From the NCBI RefSeq assembly GCF_950023065.1, contig NC_088679.1:16864001-16928000 (forward strand): 64,000 nt of DNA, given 5' to 3'. A model generated the notes under the pieces. That model saw nothing but the letters and a program-made list of their open reading frames with translations. It searched no databases and was not told the origin of the DNA. This document shows positions 20,673-31,234 of this stretch, piece after piece. Positions within the stretch are counted from its first letter, which is position 1. The number at the start of each line of letters is the position of its first letter. A program made the position numbers and the translations under genes. This DNA comes from Planococcus citri. Taxonomy: Eukaryota; Arthropoda; Insecta; Hemiptera; Pseudococcidae.

Positions 20673-23520
20673 TGAACAAAAAAAAACGTAAAAGAACAGT
20701 AACTTACATTAAAAAAACCAATAAAATAAAACGTGCCAATAACTACGCAAACAAAAAAAATCAAAGTACCTATCTCTGAAACAAAATTCTCAAAAAAAAA
20801 AAAAAAATCATTCAAGATCAACTAAATCGATTACATTTTCTTTGCTGCTTCCCATCCACTGAACAGAAATTTGAACAGGTATTTTTCAATTTTTAACACT
20901 GAGCAACCAGTTTAAAATCGTACGTTGAGTTTCCCTCATAAAAAATTGCTCAACTTGACGAATCCAATACCCATCACGTTCGATATATTTACGTATTTTT
21001 ACCATCTCAACTTCTTCATCACTAACGCAAACATATTTTAAAAACGCATCCAGCTCGTTGAGTAACTTTCCAGGATCGTTATTGGGTGCAGAGCAAATAG
21101 TACGGAAAATTTCGTCGAAAAATGCATCAATAGGAACAATACTCTTGAAATCAACTGCAATCTGGTTTTCATCACCTGAACACCACGATACAACAGTATT
21201 GTAGCATTTTCCTTCGAAGTCACGCCATGATGTTTGCGACGAGATCATTTTCTGGAAATTTTTCAACAATGTTTGTTTAAAAAGTTTCAATTCTTCGGTC
21301 GAGAAAACTTGTTCGGTTATTTGAGCTAATGCGCCAACGTTTTCTTTCTTGTCCCAACAATCAACATCATAAGCGGAAAGAGAGGAAACCATGTGTTTCT
21401 TTAGCCTTGAGATGGCGGAAAAATCGTTTGTATGAACTGTGTCGATGAAATTACATAATTTATTCCATGATTCATATTCTAGAATGAATGAAATGTCATA
21501 AATGTAGCCTGACTCTAGTGCTTTCTTGAATAATTCGCGAGCGTCATGATCATTCCGAGAGAAAAACTTCACTTTGGCGACTGCTTCATCGAATTCCTGA
21601 TGGTTCAATAATAGGGCGCAATGGGCCACCATATCGAGGGACTCCATAATCCGATTCTTAAGTTGCAATTGATCGGCTTTTCCAGGCAAACATAAATTCA
21701 GGATACCGATGTCGCACTTCGAATAAATGTCACGCACGTTTAGAGCAAGATACAATTCTTTTCTAGTAGGTTCATTAACCAATGGCAAAAATTTCATGAA
21801 AAATTTGTAACCACTCGGTGAATACTTATGACACTGCATGAAAGAAGCGAATAAAATACTAGTACAGTTTTCGACAATGTGTCTCTTAAGATGATCCGAA
21901 GCTGTATCCCAAATCCTGTTCAACATAATCATGTACTTTTCAGAATACCACAGCTCATGGCTCAGTACGTTTTCTAGAAATTGAACAAATTGCTGCTCTG
22001 TAATCCAATCTTTTACGACGGTCCAAACTAGAAAAACATATTCTAGCATACAGTGTTCGCCGGAATAACGAATGACGGAGAAATTCGTCATTAATTCGAC
22101 TGGAATTTGGTTGAACACCTGAAGTCGTTGAAAGGAGGACATCGTTGAGAGCATGAGTTTTTGACAATAGCTCGACCGCGAGCGAGGCAGAATTCTAACA
22201 GCAACTGATATTTGTTCGTCTTCATTTAAACGACTCCAAAAATATTCGAAAGCGTAAGGCAAAGACAGATTGACAGTCTCCATGGCCATAGTGACATTGA
22301 TCGAAGTATCTTCAGGACGAATCACACCAGGCATTCTAAGCCAAATTTCACGTAAATCGTGTCTATGGTATGAAATCCAATACGCGACTTTCAAATCAGA
22401 AATCGCCAGTAAGCAAAAAAACTCAGGAAGAGAGTTTGCGGGAAATCTTTCCAATTCCGTACCCGCCGAACATTTCGTGTTATTTTACTGTCAACTGACC
22501 GCCACAACATCGTCAATTCTCTGTCACAGAATTTCAACCAATCAGAATAGAGGTGGCTCCGCCTACTTTCCAGTTTCAGGTTTGACAAAGATTTGACGCT
22601 GTCAATAAACAGTCAAATATGCGTCAAGTTTGTGTCATGATTTCATGACACAAATTTGGCACTAATTTGACGTATTATTGACAATTTTCAAGGACACCGA
22701 ATTGATTAAATTAATGTAGTGAAACGACCATGGGTCTTTGACTAGGTTTTGACACTTATGTGACACTTTCGTGACATTATCCTAGAATTATCATTTGCTG
22801 AGACATTTCTTGATTTGTGGTAATTTTTGAGCTCTGATGTCAATGAAATTTTTTCAAAAATAGCCTAGTGTAAAAATTGTTATAAGTAGATACCTATTAC
22901 CTACCTTATCAATATTTCGAAAATTTATTTTAATAATTGCAAGTAAGTAGGTACATACATACTTTGTGAAAAAAAGTAATATTTAGAGATTTTTGGGTAA
23001 TACCTTATTTTTTTAAAAAAAATCAAGTTTGAAATACCTACTTACATTCACTTTTTTATTAAATCGAATGTTTATGCAAGAAATAAAAATCAATTTTTTA
23101 TAAAGATACACAATTGATAGATTAATTAATCAACTATGTAATTTGAGATCCAATTAAGGGTAATTTTCGCGGAATCCATGAGTAGGTACTTCATTTCCAA
23201 GTAGGCCTAAAAATAAATTAACATTTTACGTGAGTTTATTCTAAAGGGTTTATCTTTTGTTGAGCATTTTTTACACTGTTTTTTTAATGTAAGTATTAGG
23301 TACCCATCTAACTTAGGTACATTCAAAATCAAAAGTTAATACCAAATTATTTCAATTCGTTATTCATGTAAAAAAATTCAAGAAAATTGGTAGATTAAAT
23401 TCACTTACGTACCTATCTGCCAAGCAGAGTTTTTAAAGAGCACATAACAAATTATATGTATAGGTATCTTATCATTGCACACATATACTTTGCTTTTAAT
23501 GCCTACATCACAGTCAAGTC

Positions 23521-23600
23521 GGCGTAGCCCATACGTTAGGTGAAGGTTATAGGGTAGTTGGAAATGTTAGGGTTACAGGTTCGAATCCCAGGAGAGGTAA
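23521..23600 (+). other. tRNA-like (SINE-type) pol III promoter remnant
   Basis: A perfect B-box-like GGTTCGAATCC at 23578-23588 sits about 50 nt after an A-box-like TAGCCCATACGTTAGG (23525-23540). The spacing fits a tRNA or a tRNA-derived SINE. The acceptor stem does not pair (GTCGGCG has no partner after the T arm), so it is not a functional tRNA. Confidence 0.4.
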
Positions 23601-23900
23601 GGAATTTTCGAAGTTGAATTCAAATTTCGATGATGCAGATCAATTCCTACCTATAGCAGAAGTGCATTACATGTTAAATTACATTCCCCAGTTAATTACT
23701 CGATTTTTAAAAATTAATTTTAATTATTCAACTTTGTCAAAAAATAGTCAAAATTTCGTCAAAACATTGTCAAATATTTGCCAAGAGATCGCCGAAAAAC
23801 CGGTTTGGTGGCATGGTATTGACACGTTTTCGGCACTTTCAGCTTCTTTCTGATTGGTTGGAAATTGTCAAAATAGTGTCAAACGTACTGTCAAAATTAT

Positions 23901-23938
23901 CACGTCAAAAAAGTGTCATTCGACACTTTTTTGACGTG
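23901..23938. repeat. Perfect 17-bp hairpin near the right end of the copy D insertion
   Basis: CACGTCAAAAAAGTGTC, then loop ATTC, then the exact inverse. It lies 17 nt inside the element end and may serve as a protein-binding or replication structure for the element. Confidence 0.7.
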
Positions 23939-24463
23939 TTGCTTTGCACGGCGGGTAGCCATACCGTACCAACACATCAAAATGAACTTCTGCTCCGTGT
24001 TTAATTTTCCTTCGGTCAACATCTTCGAAACGCTTCTTTCCCAATCAATCTCACCATTCGACCGCCAAACGATGCGATTCGGATCGAAATTTTGGACGCA
24101 GTATCTGGACATTCCATCCTTGAATATTTGATCGTTAAAATCATTTATCCACCATTCTGTTTCGTTACAAATATTCCTCAAGGATTTTTTCAACATTTCT
24201 TCGATGCGTTGAGGTGTTTTCAATAATTCTGTCAATTTTTCTAATTCTATTTCGTAGTCTTCATCCAGATTGAAAACTGTTTGAAAAAAGTCGTACGTTT
24301 CCTCTTGTGTTTTTCCACATTTTGCTCGACTGAGGTAATGGTGCCATAATTGCAGAGAAACTGCATGACTGGCTATACTCTGCAACGTTGATACAGATTC
24401 GCGGAAGACGAATAGTTCTTCTGATGAGTAATCGTGGTCCAAATCCCCAGCGTCGATTTCCAT

Positions 24464-24560
24464 AGTCACCGAAGATTCAGCTCAGATTCAATTTACGAGG
24501 TGAAATTCGGAGGAATATCTGAAACGAGAATTTCCGCAAAAAATCTACTTAGTTATTATT
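24464..24560 (-). promoter_or_regulatory. Upstream conserved block of copy D
   Basis: AATAATAACTAAG, then TTCTCGTTTCAG, then a 55-nt leader to the ATG at 24463. Still intact although the gene is broken. Confidence 0.5.
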
Positions 24561-24717
24561 TGATATACTTAGGTATTGTACTAGTTGAGTGGAAGTACGT
24601 AAATATACATGGGCTAAAACTGTATAGGTATATAGATAAGTTGTAACATAACGTACATATACCAGCAAATGTCAAAAATGCGTACCTGTGACATCGATCT
24701 CAATGCAATTGTGGGTA

Positions 24718-25479
24718 GATGTGATCAAAATTTCACGAAAAACAAATTTAATCAAAAAAATAATAAAATTACGTAAGTCTAACAATAAGTACATCGTCAT
24801 TTGTCATTCTTCATCCTAATTTTCCTCAGAAACCAAAAAAAAAACAAAAACGAAACAGGCTTATTCAGTCTATAACAATTTCAACGTATGAGGGATTTGA
24901 ATGAGTGATTCAAGCAATTGTTGGAAGATGATAAGTACCCGAATTTTATCAGTTTTCGGTCATTGACGTGCTAATTATAGAGTCGAATTCTGAAAGTCAA
25001 TGGATCAGGACGATACAGAAACTCAAATAAATGAAGAAAAAAACTCAAGCTCAAATTCAAAAATCCGATCTATTGATTCCACATCAGTAAGGTATCGACG
25101 AGTCAAATAGCGTCGATCAAAATACATCAGATGATCATTTCACTTAAAATTTCAAATTTCAGTTTTTAACGAAAACTTTTACAATTATTTGATATTGAAA
25201 TTCAGGAAAAGTGGGGAAAAAATAACTGAGATCTGAAAATTTAAGCAGCGTCTAATGGGTTTAGACGAAGGTTGACTGGCGAAGTGTCGAAAAAATAATT
25301 ATATCAAATTTTCGAATTTAAGAACCAGTTCTATGTGAATTTTCAACTTGACTAGTTCGATGGTAGAAGAAAACAAAATTTCATTACATAATCCCCATGG
25401 CTTTAGGACGAATTAAAATTACGTCGCGGAGAAAATCATAGATACCTACCCAGGATTTTTTAGATTTTTTTTAGGTATA
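24718..25479. repeat. Duplicated distal 5' spacer of copy D
   Basis: Contains the TGTGATCAAAATTTCACGAA block, the GGATCAGGACGATACAGAAA block at about 25007 and TCAACTTGACTAGTTCGA at about 25346. Homologues are upstream of B, F, G and H. Confidence 0.65.
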
Positions 25480-25487
25480 CCTACAGG

Positions 25488-26277
25488 CAGTGTTGCCGTT
25501 CTAAAAATTTGAATCCCGCCAGATTGATCTCAAAAAATAGCTAAAAACCGCTAAATTGCCCATGGAAAATAGCTAAAGTTCCCGCTAGATTTACATCTTT
25601 GAAAAGTCTGACTTTTACGATAAAAATATGCTAAAAAGTTTCATTTTTTTTGCCAAAAATCATTAAAAATTGTCGTTTTTTTGCAAAAAAATCCAGAAAG
25701 CCTCATTTTTCCCCAAAATTTGCTGTGAAGTCTCATTTTTTCGTCAAAATTATCAACATTTTTCTTTCATGTCAGAAATTGAAAAAAAATTTAAAAATTT
25801 TCATTTTGATGTTAAAAATCAATTTGGAGTTTTTTTTTTTAGTAGAAAATAGTTAGAAATAAAAAGACAATTTTTCTCAATTTTTGACATGAAAGAAACA
25901 TTTTGATGATTTTGACGAAAAAAATTAAAAAGAAGACTTTAATGCAATTTTTGGAAAAGAAATGAAGATTTTTGGATTTTTTTTGCAAAAAACGACAATT
26001 TTTAATGATTTTTGGCAAAAAAATGAAATTTTTCATCATTATTTTGATCGAAAAAGTGGGACTAATATGATATTATGATCTAAAACGAGAATTATTTTCA
26101 GCTGAATCGGAATAAAATAGGTTTTTGGTGAAAAAAGCTAGAGTTCCCGCTTAGCAGAGTGCAAAATCGCTAGACTTCCCGCCAGTTCCCGCTAATAGCT
26201 AGATTGAAAATATCTGGCGATTTTCCTAAACCAAAATCGCTAGGAATAGCTTGAAAATCGCTAAAACGGCAACACTG
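25488..26277. mobile_element. hAT-like MITE inserted in the end of a mariner-type MITE
   Basis: Ends CAGTGTTGCCG and CGGCAACACTG, with the 8-bp direct repeat CCTACAGG at 25480-25487 and 26278-26285. The 790-bp interior is made of GCTAAA/TTCCCGC and GCCAAAAAT words in both orientations and has no transposase. The duplicated target is the TA plus first four bases of the MITE at 26282. Confidence 0.85.
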
Positions 26278-26281
26278 CCTA

Positions 26282-26492
26282 CAGGGTGCCTAGAAATATC
26301 GAGCACCTCTAAAAAAGTTTTCTACTAAAATACTTTGGTTGGTCACAGTGAATGATAATAATGATAGCACATGATTGGTTGAGGGACTGGAGAGATAACA
26401 TTCCACCAATCATATGCATCTATTTCACGTTGCCAACCTATATTTTTAATGAAAAACTTTCTTAGGGATGCTCGATATTTCGGGGCACCCTG
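26282..26492. mobile_element. 211-bp Tc1/mariner-type MITE, copy 1
   Basis: CAGGGTG and CACCCTG ends flanked by TA (26280-26281 and 26493-26494). The inner inverted repeats include AAATATCGAGCACC and GATGCTCGATATTT. It is homologous, in opposite orientation, to 61709-61918; shared interior words are GTTGCCAACCTATATTTT and TCACAGTGAATGATAATAAT. No coding capacity. Confidence 0.85.
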
Positions 26493-26517
26493 TAACTTCT
26501 TCCTAGACATTTTTAAA

Positions 26518-26587
26518 ATCCAAACCCACACTCGTGAAAAAATGTTTTACAATATTATATTTTTCAATTTTTACACTCACCCGATAC
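26518..26587. repeat. Shared spacer block cut by the copia insertion (left part)
   Basis: CCAAACCCACACTCGTGA through TTTACACTCACCCGATAC. The right part continues at 31235 after the retrotransposon. Uninterrupted versions lie at 12836, 40065 and 45236. Confidence 0.75.
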
Positions 26588-26774
26588 TGTTGGAAATGTA
26601 GCAAACTCTACTCTATATTATAACTCGTAATAGTGGTAACCCTGCTATTACTGATGAGTCAGCTTCAAGCTGCTGTACGAGCGATTAAACTAAACCTATA
26701 CCTAGTTAGTCGTTTTATGTATTCTGAGATGTAAATATATCGTAAAATGTATTCGGCGTTCGTTTATTACAACA
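26588..26774 (+). repeat. 5' LTR of the copia element
   Basis: 187 bp from TGTTGGAAATGTAGC to CGTTTATTACAACA. It should contain the promoter; the TSS is not identified. Confidence 0.93.
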
Positions 26775-26790
26775 TGGTAGCCGTTCGTGG
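26775..26790 (+). promoter_or_regulatory. Candidate primer binding site
   Basis: TGGTAGCCGTTCGTGG follows the 5' LTR directly. The first 7 bases, TGGTAGC, fit the complement of an arthropod initiator tRNA-Met 3' end, but the rest does not, so the primer is uncertain. Confidence 0.45.
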
Positions 26791-26896
26791 TTCGATTTTC
26801 GATTTTTTTTATGAATGAATTAAAAACTGTCAATTTTGTGATTTCGTGTATTTGAAATATTAATAACGAGATATTTCAATCGCGAGTGTGATTAAA

Positions 26897-29800
26897 ATGG
26901 CATCCGGAAATTCAATCAGTCTCGAAAAATATGGAGTTACTGCTTTTGATGGCAACAACGCCGTTTTTAATAATTGGAAGTACAGAGTTGAATTGGTCCT
27001 AAAGTCCAGAACAGCTTTCGAGTCAGTGCAGAAGAAGACAGAAAAAGATGACGACGCAAAAGACCTTTTGGCGCGGACTATTATTGTGGCTTGCCTATCT
27101 GACACTGTGCTGGAAGATATCAAAGACTGCAAAACAGCTTATGACATGTGGGACACCCTGAGTAAAAAATATGAGAAAAGCAACGTTACCAGTAAGTTAC
27201 TATTGAGAAGAAAATATTCGAATTTTACTGTGAACCCAAAGAAAAGCTTGGAGGAAGAATTCAAACGTTTTGACGAATTAATAAGAACATTAAAAGTAGC
27301 TGGAATAAATTATGACGAGGAAGAAAAATGCTCTACTTTACTTAATGGTATGCCTGAAGAATATGAATCAGTTGTAACAGCTATTGAAGTATCTGCAAAA
27401 GATGATGGTTTGGTATTGGCTAAAGTTAAAGCTGAATTAGAAGATCATGAAACGAAGTTGAAAATGAAAAAGGAAGAAAAGAGTCAAAAGGAACCTGAAC
27501 AAACTTCATTTATGGCAGTTGGTAGTAATCGCGGCAGGCGAGGTAATTATCGAGGTTCAGGAAATCGTGGTGGAAGTTTTAGGCCGAATAACAGACAGGA
27601 CGGACATCAACATAATGGTGAAAACTCTCAACATCAACGAGCCGATTTTCGTCATCCTACTGGTGGTTTTCAACAGCAGAATAATGATTTTCAACGTCCG
27701 AGTCCAAGATGTCATGGTTGTGGTGAAATTGGTCATATCAGGAAATATTGTCATTCTGGTTATGGTTCAAATGGTCGTGGACGAGGTTTTCAACGTGGTT
27801 ATCAGCATAATAATTATCATAGAGGTAATTTTGGTAGAGGTAATAATGACGCAAATTTGAGTTTTCGTGATAATAATTATAAAAGGGAAACGTTTTTTGT
27901 ATATGCTGGTAATACTGAATTAAGCTACGATGACGAAAATAGTGAATATGTTACGTTTATTTTAGATAGTGGTTGTAATCAGCATTTGGTAAAGGACCCT
28001 ATTTTATGTAATGAGAAGAAACTAAATTTGACTATAGGTCTTGCTGAGTCTGGTAGTAAAATGGTCGGAGATGTGTGTGGTGACCTTGATGTTAAATGTG
28101 TGGAGTCTGGCAAAGAAATTACTATCAGCGACGTCTTGTATTTGAAAGGTTTACGAAGAAATTTGTTATCTGTGTCTCAGATCGAAGAAAAAGGTTTTAT
28201 CATGCATGTGGGTAATGGAAAAATTGATATCTGCAAACACGGCGAAATTTATGCTACAGCTTATCGTAGGAATGGTTTATATTTTATCAAGTTTTTATTG
28301 CTGAGCCAGCCGGAAACGAATTATGGCAGTTATCCGTCGTCTAATAATCAAGAGTTAGAACTATGGCACCGGAGGTTTGGTCATCTAAATTACTCAACGT
28401 TAAAAGAAATGATCGATAAAAAAGTATTGGATGATTTGTGTGTTAAGGGTGACCTTGAGACGTGTGATGAGAAATGCGAAGTGTGTGTGTTAGCCAAGCA
28501 TCACAAGCGGTCATATAATTCTGTCAACGATGCGCGAAGTAGTGAACCATTAGAGCTGATTCATTCTGATATTTGCGGTCCTATTGATCCTATATCACGC
28601 GACGGATATAGGTATTTTGTTTCTTTTATCGACGACTTTACTGGTTTCAAGGCAGTGTATTTTTTAAAGCAGAAAAGCGAAATGTTTGAGAAATTTAAGG
28701 AGTTTCAAGCTTGGATTTGTAATTGGATGGGTAAAAGGATTTGTAGGTTAAGGTGTGATCAAGGTGGTGAATATCGAAGTAGGGAGTTTATGAGTTGTTG
28801 TAGGAGTTTAGGAATCCGTATTAATTTTACACCTGCTTATGAGTCTCAGATGAATGGTGTGGCAGAAAGGTATAATCGAAGTGTTTGTGAGAAAAGCAGA
28901 GCTATTTTGGCGGAATCTGGATTACCTAAGACATTTTGGAAAGAAGCAGTTGAGTATGCAAATTATTTATTGAATAGGTCTCTGACTAGAGGTACGAAAA
29001 GTGAAAAACCGCCAGCTGAAATAATCTATGGAAAAAGGATCAGTGTGAAAAATCTTCATGTGTTTGGTTGTCGTGCCTATTGTCTCATTGATGGAAAATT
29101 TAGAAAGAAATTTGATGAAAAAAGTGGAAAGGGTTATTTCGTTGGAATAGAAGAAGGAGGATATAAAGTGTGGGTACCTGAAGAGAGGAGAATTAAATTT
29201 TCGAGTTGTGTAGAATTTGATGAGTCAAAGTTGTATAAGGATAGGGATGTGCGTTATGTAGATAACCTAGTGGAGAATGTGAATGAAGAGGATAAGGTAG
29301 AAGTTGAGGAAGAAAGTTCTGATAAAGATGAAAATGAAGTTAAAGGAGAAGAAAAGCGCGTGAAAAGAAAAAGAAAAGTGCCGAAGAAGTTTGATGATTA
29401 TGAGGTGGAAATTCATTATGCGAGTGTGGATGACGTGCCTGAAAATTTTGAGGAAGCGATTCGTTCGAAAGAGAGTGAAAAATGGAAACAGGCTATGGAG
29501 GAAGAGTTGAATTCGATGTATGAGAACGAAGTGTGGGTGTTAGAACCGAGAAAAGAAGGTGAAAAGGTAATAGGGACCAAATGGGTGTTTTCGATTAAAA
29601 ATAAAGGATGTAAAAATGAACGTTATAAGGCTAGGTTGGTGGCACAGGAGTATAATTCGTCAAATAATGCGCCAGTTGAGCAAACTTATGCACCAGTGGT
29701 ACAAAAGACAACCGTTCGAAGTGTTTTATCCGTTGCTCATCAGAGGAAAATGATTTTACGTCAGGGTGATTTCAAAACTGCGTATTTGAATGGTAAGGTA

Positions 29801-30949
29801 GAAGGTAAAGTGTTGATTAAACAGCCACCAGGTTTTGAAAAAGGGAAAAATCTTGTGTGTAAATTGAATCGGACAATTTATGGTTTGAGAAGATCCTCAA
29901 GGTCATGGAATAAGTGTTTGCATGAGTATTTGTTAAAATTAGGTTTTGTCCAATCAGAATCGGATCGGTGCTTGTACGTAAGGTTTAAAAATGGTAGGTA
30001 CACTTATTTCCTACTTTATGTTGACGATTATTTGTTGGTATCCGATGACCTTCGTGAACTCAACGTTATAGTAAAGGCGTTAGGCGATCGTTTTAAGATG
30101 GTTGATTTAGGTGTTCCGAGTAAATTTATTGGTATAAATATAGAACGTGACGAATCGGTTATGAAACTGCATCAGGCCGATTTTATTGAAAAATTGTTGA
30201 GTGATTATGGAATGTTAGAGTGTCGTCCGATTGATTCTCCGATGGAGGTTAATTTTTTATCGAATACTGACGATAACGAGTTGTGTGATCAGCCATATAG
30301 GGAATTGATAGGTTCACTTTTATACTTATCAACGAATACGAGGCCGGATATAGCGTTTGCCGTGAATGTTCTTAGTCGTTTCCAGGAAAATCCTACTAAA
30401 GCGAAGTGGGTTGCTTTGAAAAGAATTCTGAGATATTTGAAAGGAACTATGACGATTGGATTAATGTATACTCGAAACGAGGGGGATATTTTAAGAGCTT
30501 ATGCTGATGCTGATTTTGGATCTGATTGTGTAGACAGGAAATCAGTTACTGGATTTGTGATCGAAGTGTTTGGAAACGTTGTAGGATGGGGTACTAGGAA
30601 GCAAAATATAGTTGCACTCAGTTCTACTGAGGCCGAGTATGTAGCTTTGTCTACTACTGTGAGTGAGTGTCTGGGTGTTTTACAAGTGTTGGAAAGTTTA
30701 GGTTTAGAAACGATTTGTGTTGTTTTCAAAGATAACGAGAGTGCTATACATATTAGCAAAGCTGTGGAAAATACTAAACGTACGAAACATATTGACGTGA
30801 GGTTTCATTTTATTCGCGATTATATTGATAAAGGTATTGTTAAGGTTAATTATATTAATACTAAGGAACAGAAGGCCGACTTATTAACCAAGTCGTTGCC
30901 CAAACAGACGTTTATGTATCTTCGAAATTTGTTGAATTTAAGTTTCTAG
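26897..30949 (+). CDS. Copia-type gag-pol polyprotein (1350 residues)
   Basis: One uninterrupted frame from the ATG at 26897 (an upstream in-frame GTG at 26888 is not favoured). Gag-like N-terminal part with a CCHC zinc knuckle, CHGCGEIGHIRKYC, at 272-285 after a Gly/Arg/Asn-rich stretch. Aspartic protease motif DSG at 357-359. Integrase zinc residues H491, H496, C527 and C530, then the catalytic triad D558, D621, E657 (DD35E). Reverse transcriptase with KARLVAQ near 911 and YVDD at 1041-1044. RNase H acidic residues near D1204/D1206, E1245 and D1279. All key residues are present. An acidic linker (about 795-825) lies between integrase and RT. Gag and Pol are fused, so a Gag excess would need splicing or another device not visible here. 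Confidence 0.95.
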   Translation: MASGNSISLEKYGVTAFDGNNAVFNNWKYRVELVLKSRTAFESVQKKTEKDDDAKDLLARTIIVACLSDTVLEDIKDCKTAYDMWDTLSKKYEKSNVTSKLLLRRKYSNFTVNPKKSLEEEFKRFDELIRTLKVAGINYDEEEKCSTLLNGMPEEYESVVTAIEVSAKDDGLVLAKVKAELEDHETKLKMKKEEKSQKEPEQTSFMAVGSNRGRRGNYRGSGNRGGSFRPNNRQDGHQHNGENSQHQRADFRHPTGGFQQQNNDFQRPSPRCHGCGEIGHIRKYCHSGYGSNGRGRGFQRGYQHNNYHRGNFGRGNNDANLSFRDNNYKRETFFVYAGNTELSYDDENSEYVTFILDSGCNQHLVKDPILCNEKKLNLTIGLAESGSKMVGDVCGDLDVKCVESGKEITISDVLYLKGLRRNLLSVSQIEEKGFIMHVGNGKIDICKHGEIYATAYRRNGLYFIKFLLLSQPETNYGSYPSSNNQELELWHRRFGHLNYSTLKEMIDKKVLDDLCVKGDLETCDEKCEVCVLAKHHKRSYNSVNDARSSEPLELIHSDICGPIDPISRDGYRYFVSFIDDFTGFKAVYFLKQKSEMFEKFKEFQAWICNWMGKRICRLRCDQGGEYRSREFMSCCRSLGIRINFTPAYESQMNGVAERYNRSVCEKSRAILAESGLPKTFWKEAVEYANYLLNRSLTRGTKSEKPPAEIIYGKRISVKNLHVFGCRAYCLIDGKFRKKFDEKSGKGYFVGIEEGGYKVWVPEERRIKFSSCVEFDESKLYKDRDVRYVDNLVENVNEEDKVEVEEESSDKDENEVKGEEKRVKRKRKVPKKFDDYEVEIHYASVDDVPENFEEAIRSKESEKWKQAMEEELNSMYENEVWVLEPRKEGEKVIGTKWVFSIKNKGCKNERYKARLVAQEYNSSNNAPVEQTYAPVVQKTTVRSVLSVAHQRKMILRQGDFKTAYLNGKVEGKVLIKQPPGFEKGKNLVCKLNRTIYGLRRSSRSWNKCLHEYLLKLGFVQSESDRCLYVRFKNGRYTYFLLYVDDYLLVSDDLRELNVIVKALGDRFKMVDLGVPSKFIGINIERDESVMKLHQADFIEKLLSDYGMLECRPIDSPMEVNFLSNTDDNELCDQPYRELIGSLLYLSTNTRPDIAFAVNVLSRFQENPTKAKWVALKRILRYLKGTMTIGLMYTRNEGDILRAYADADFGSDCVDRKSVTGFVIEVFGNVVGWGTRKQNIVALSSTEAEYVALSTTVSECLGVLQVLESLGLETICVVFKDNESAIHISKAVENTKRTKHIDVRFHFIRDYIDKGIVKVNYINTKEQKADLLTKSLPKQTFMYLRNLLNLSF

Positions 30950-31030
30950 GTTTCATACCTACTAAGTATAAGATTATTTGATTTTAGTTTTTGGATTATT
31001 TTATCAAGGTATTTTATTATTATACCCATG

Positions 31031-31047
31031 CAGAGTTTGAGGGAGAG
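31031..31047 (+). promoter_or_regulatory. Polypurine tract of the copia element
   Basis: TTTGAGGGAGAG lies immediately before the 3' LTR, the usual plus-strand priming position. Confidence 0.75.
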
Positions 31048-31234
31048 TGTTGGAAATGTAGCAAACTCTACTCTATATTATAACTCGTAATAGTGGTAAC
31101 CCTGCTATTACTGATGAGTCAGCTTCAAGCTGCTGTACGAGCGATTAAACTAAACCTATACCTAGTTAGTCGTTTTATGTATTCTGAGATGTAAATATAT
31201 CGTAAAATGTATTCGGCGTTCGTTTATTACAACA
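31048..31234 (+). repeat. 3' LTR of the copia element
   Basis: 187 bp, no difference seen from the 5' LTR. Confidence 0.93.

Larger units (their letters stand above)
22462..23955. mobile_element. 1.49-kb non-autonomous element disrupting copy D
   Basis: Ends CCCGCCG and CGGCGGG, with the TA target present on both sides (22460-22461 and 23956-23957); the uninterrupted sister genes have one TA here. Subterminal inverted parts include CAACCAATCAGA on the left and TCTGATTGGTTG on the right. The interior is AT-rich with many TGTCAAA-like words, a tRNA-like promoter segment and a terminal hairpin. There is no transposase frame. Confidence 0.75.
20886..24463 (-). pseudogene. Array copy D: family member split by a 1.5-kb DNA element
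   Basis: The N-terminal part (24463 down to 23956) starts MEIDAGDLDHDY and runs to the GMAT landmark at about residue 169. The C-terminal part (22461 down to 20886) resumes at ELERFPANSL and ends in NWLLSVKN. The ATG at 24463 is preferred over the in-frame GTG at 24469 because sister copies start at the same ATG. Subtracting the inserted 22462-23955 and one TA leaves 2082 nt, exactly 694 codons with stop, so the insertion is the only break. The landmarks LPYAFEYFWSRL and IMLNRIWDTASD are intact. Unless the insert is spliced out, the product ends about 20 residues into it. The promoter block and poly(A) signal are retained. Confidence 0.8.
26588..31234 (+). mobile_element. Complete Ty1/copia LTR retrotransposon
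   Basis: 4647 bp, bounded by two 187-bp LTRs that are identical by eye, starting TGTTGG and ending ACA. The flanking 5-bp target duplication is GATAC (26583-26587 and 31235-31239). One long gag-pol frame lies between, with integrase before reverse transcriptase, the order that defines the copia group. A purine-rich tract precedes the 3' LTR. Identical LTRs, an intact frame and a clean target duplication indicate a young and possibly active copy. It inserted in duplicated spacer whose empty form is still present beside copies B, F and G. Confidence 0.95.

Noticed and set aside
23521..23600. A functional tRNA gene
   Set aside because: The acceptor stem has no pairing partner and the T stem is imperfect; only the internal promoter boxes look right.
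22462..23955. Helitron insertion in copy D
   Set aside because: There is a hairpin near one end, but the ends are inverted CCCGCCG repeats with a TA duplication, which Helitrons do not have.
23900..23960. Extra C-terminal residues of copy D's N-terminal part (after GMAT)
   Set aside because: They are read from the inserted element, not from the gene.
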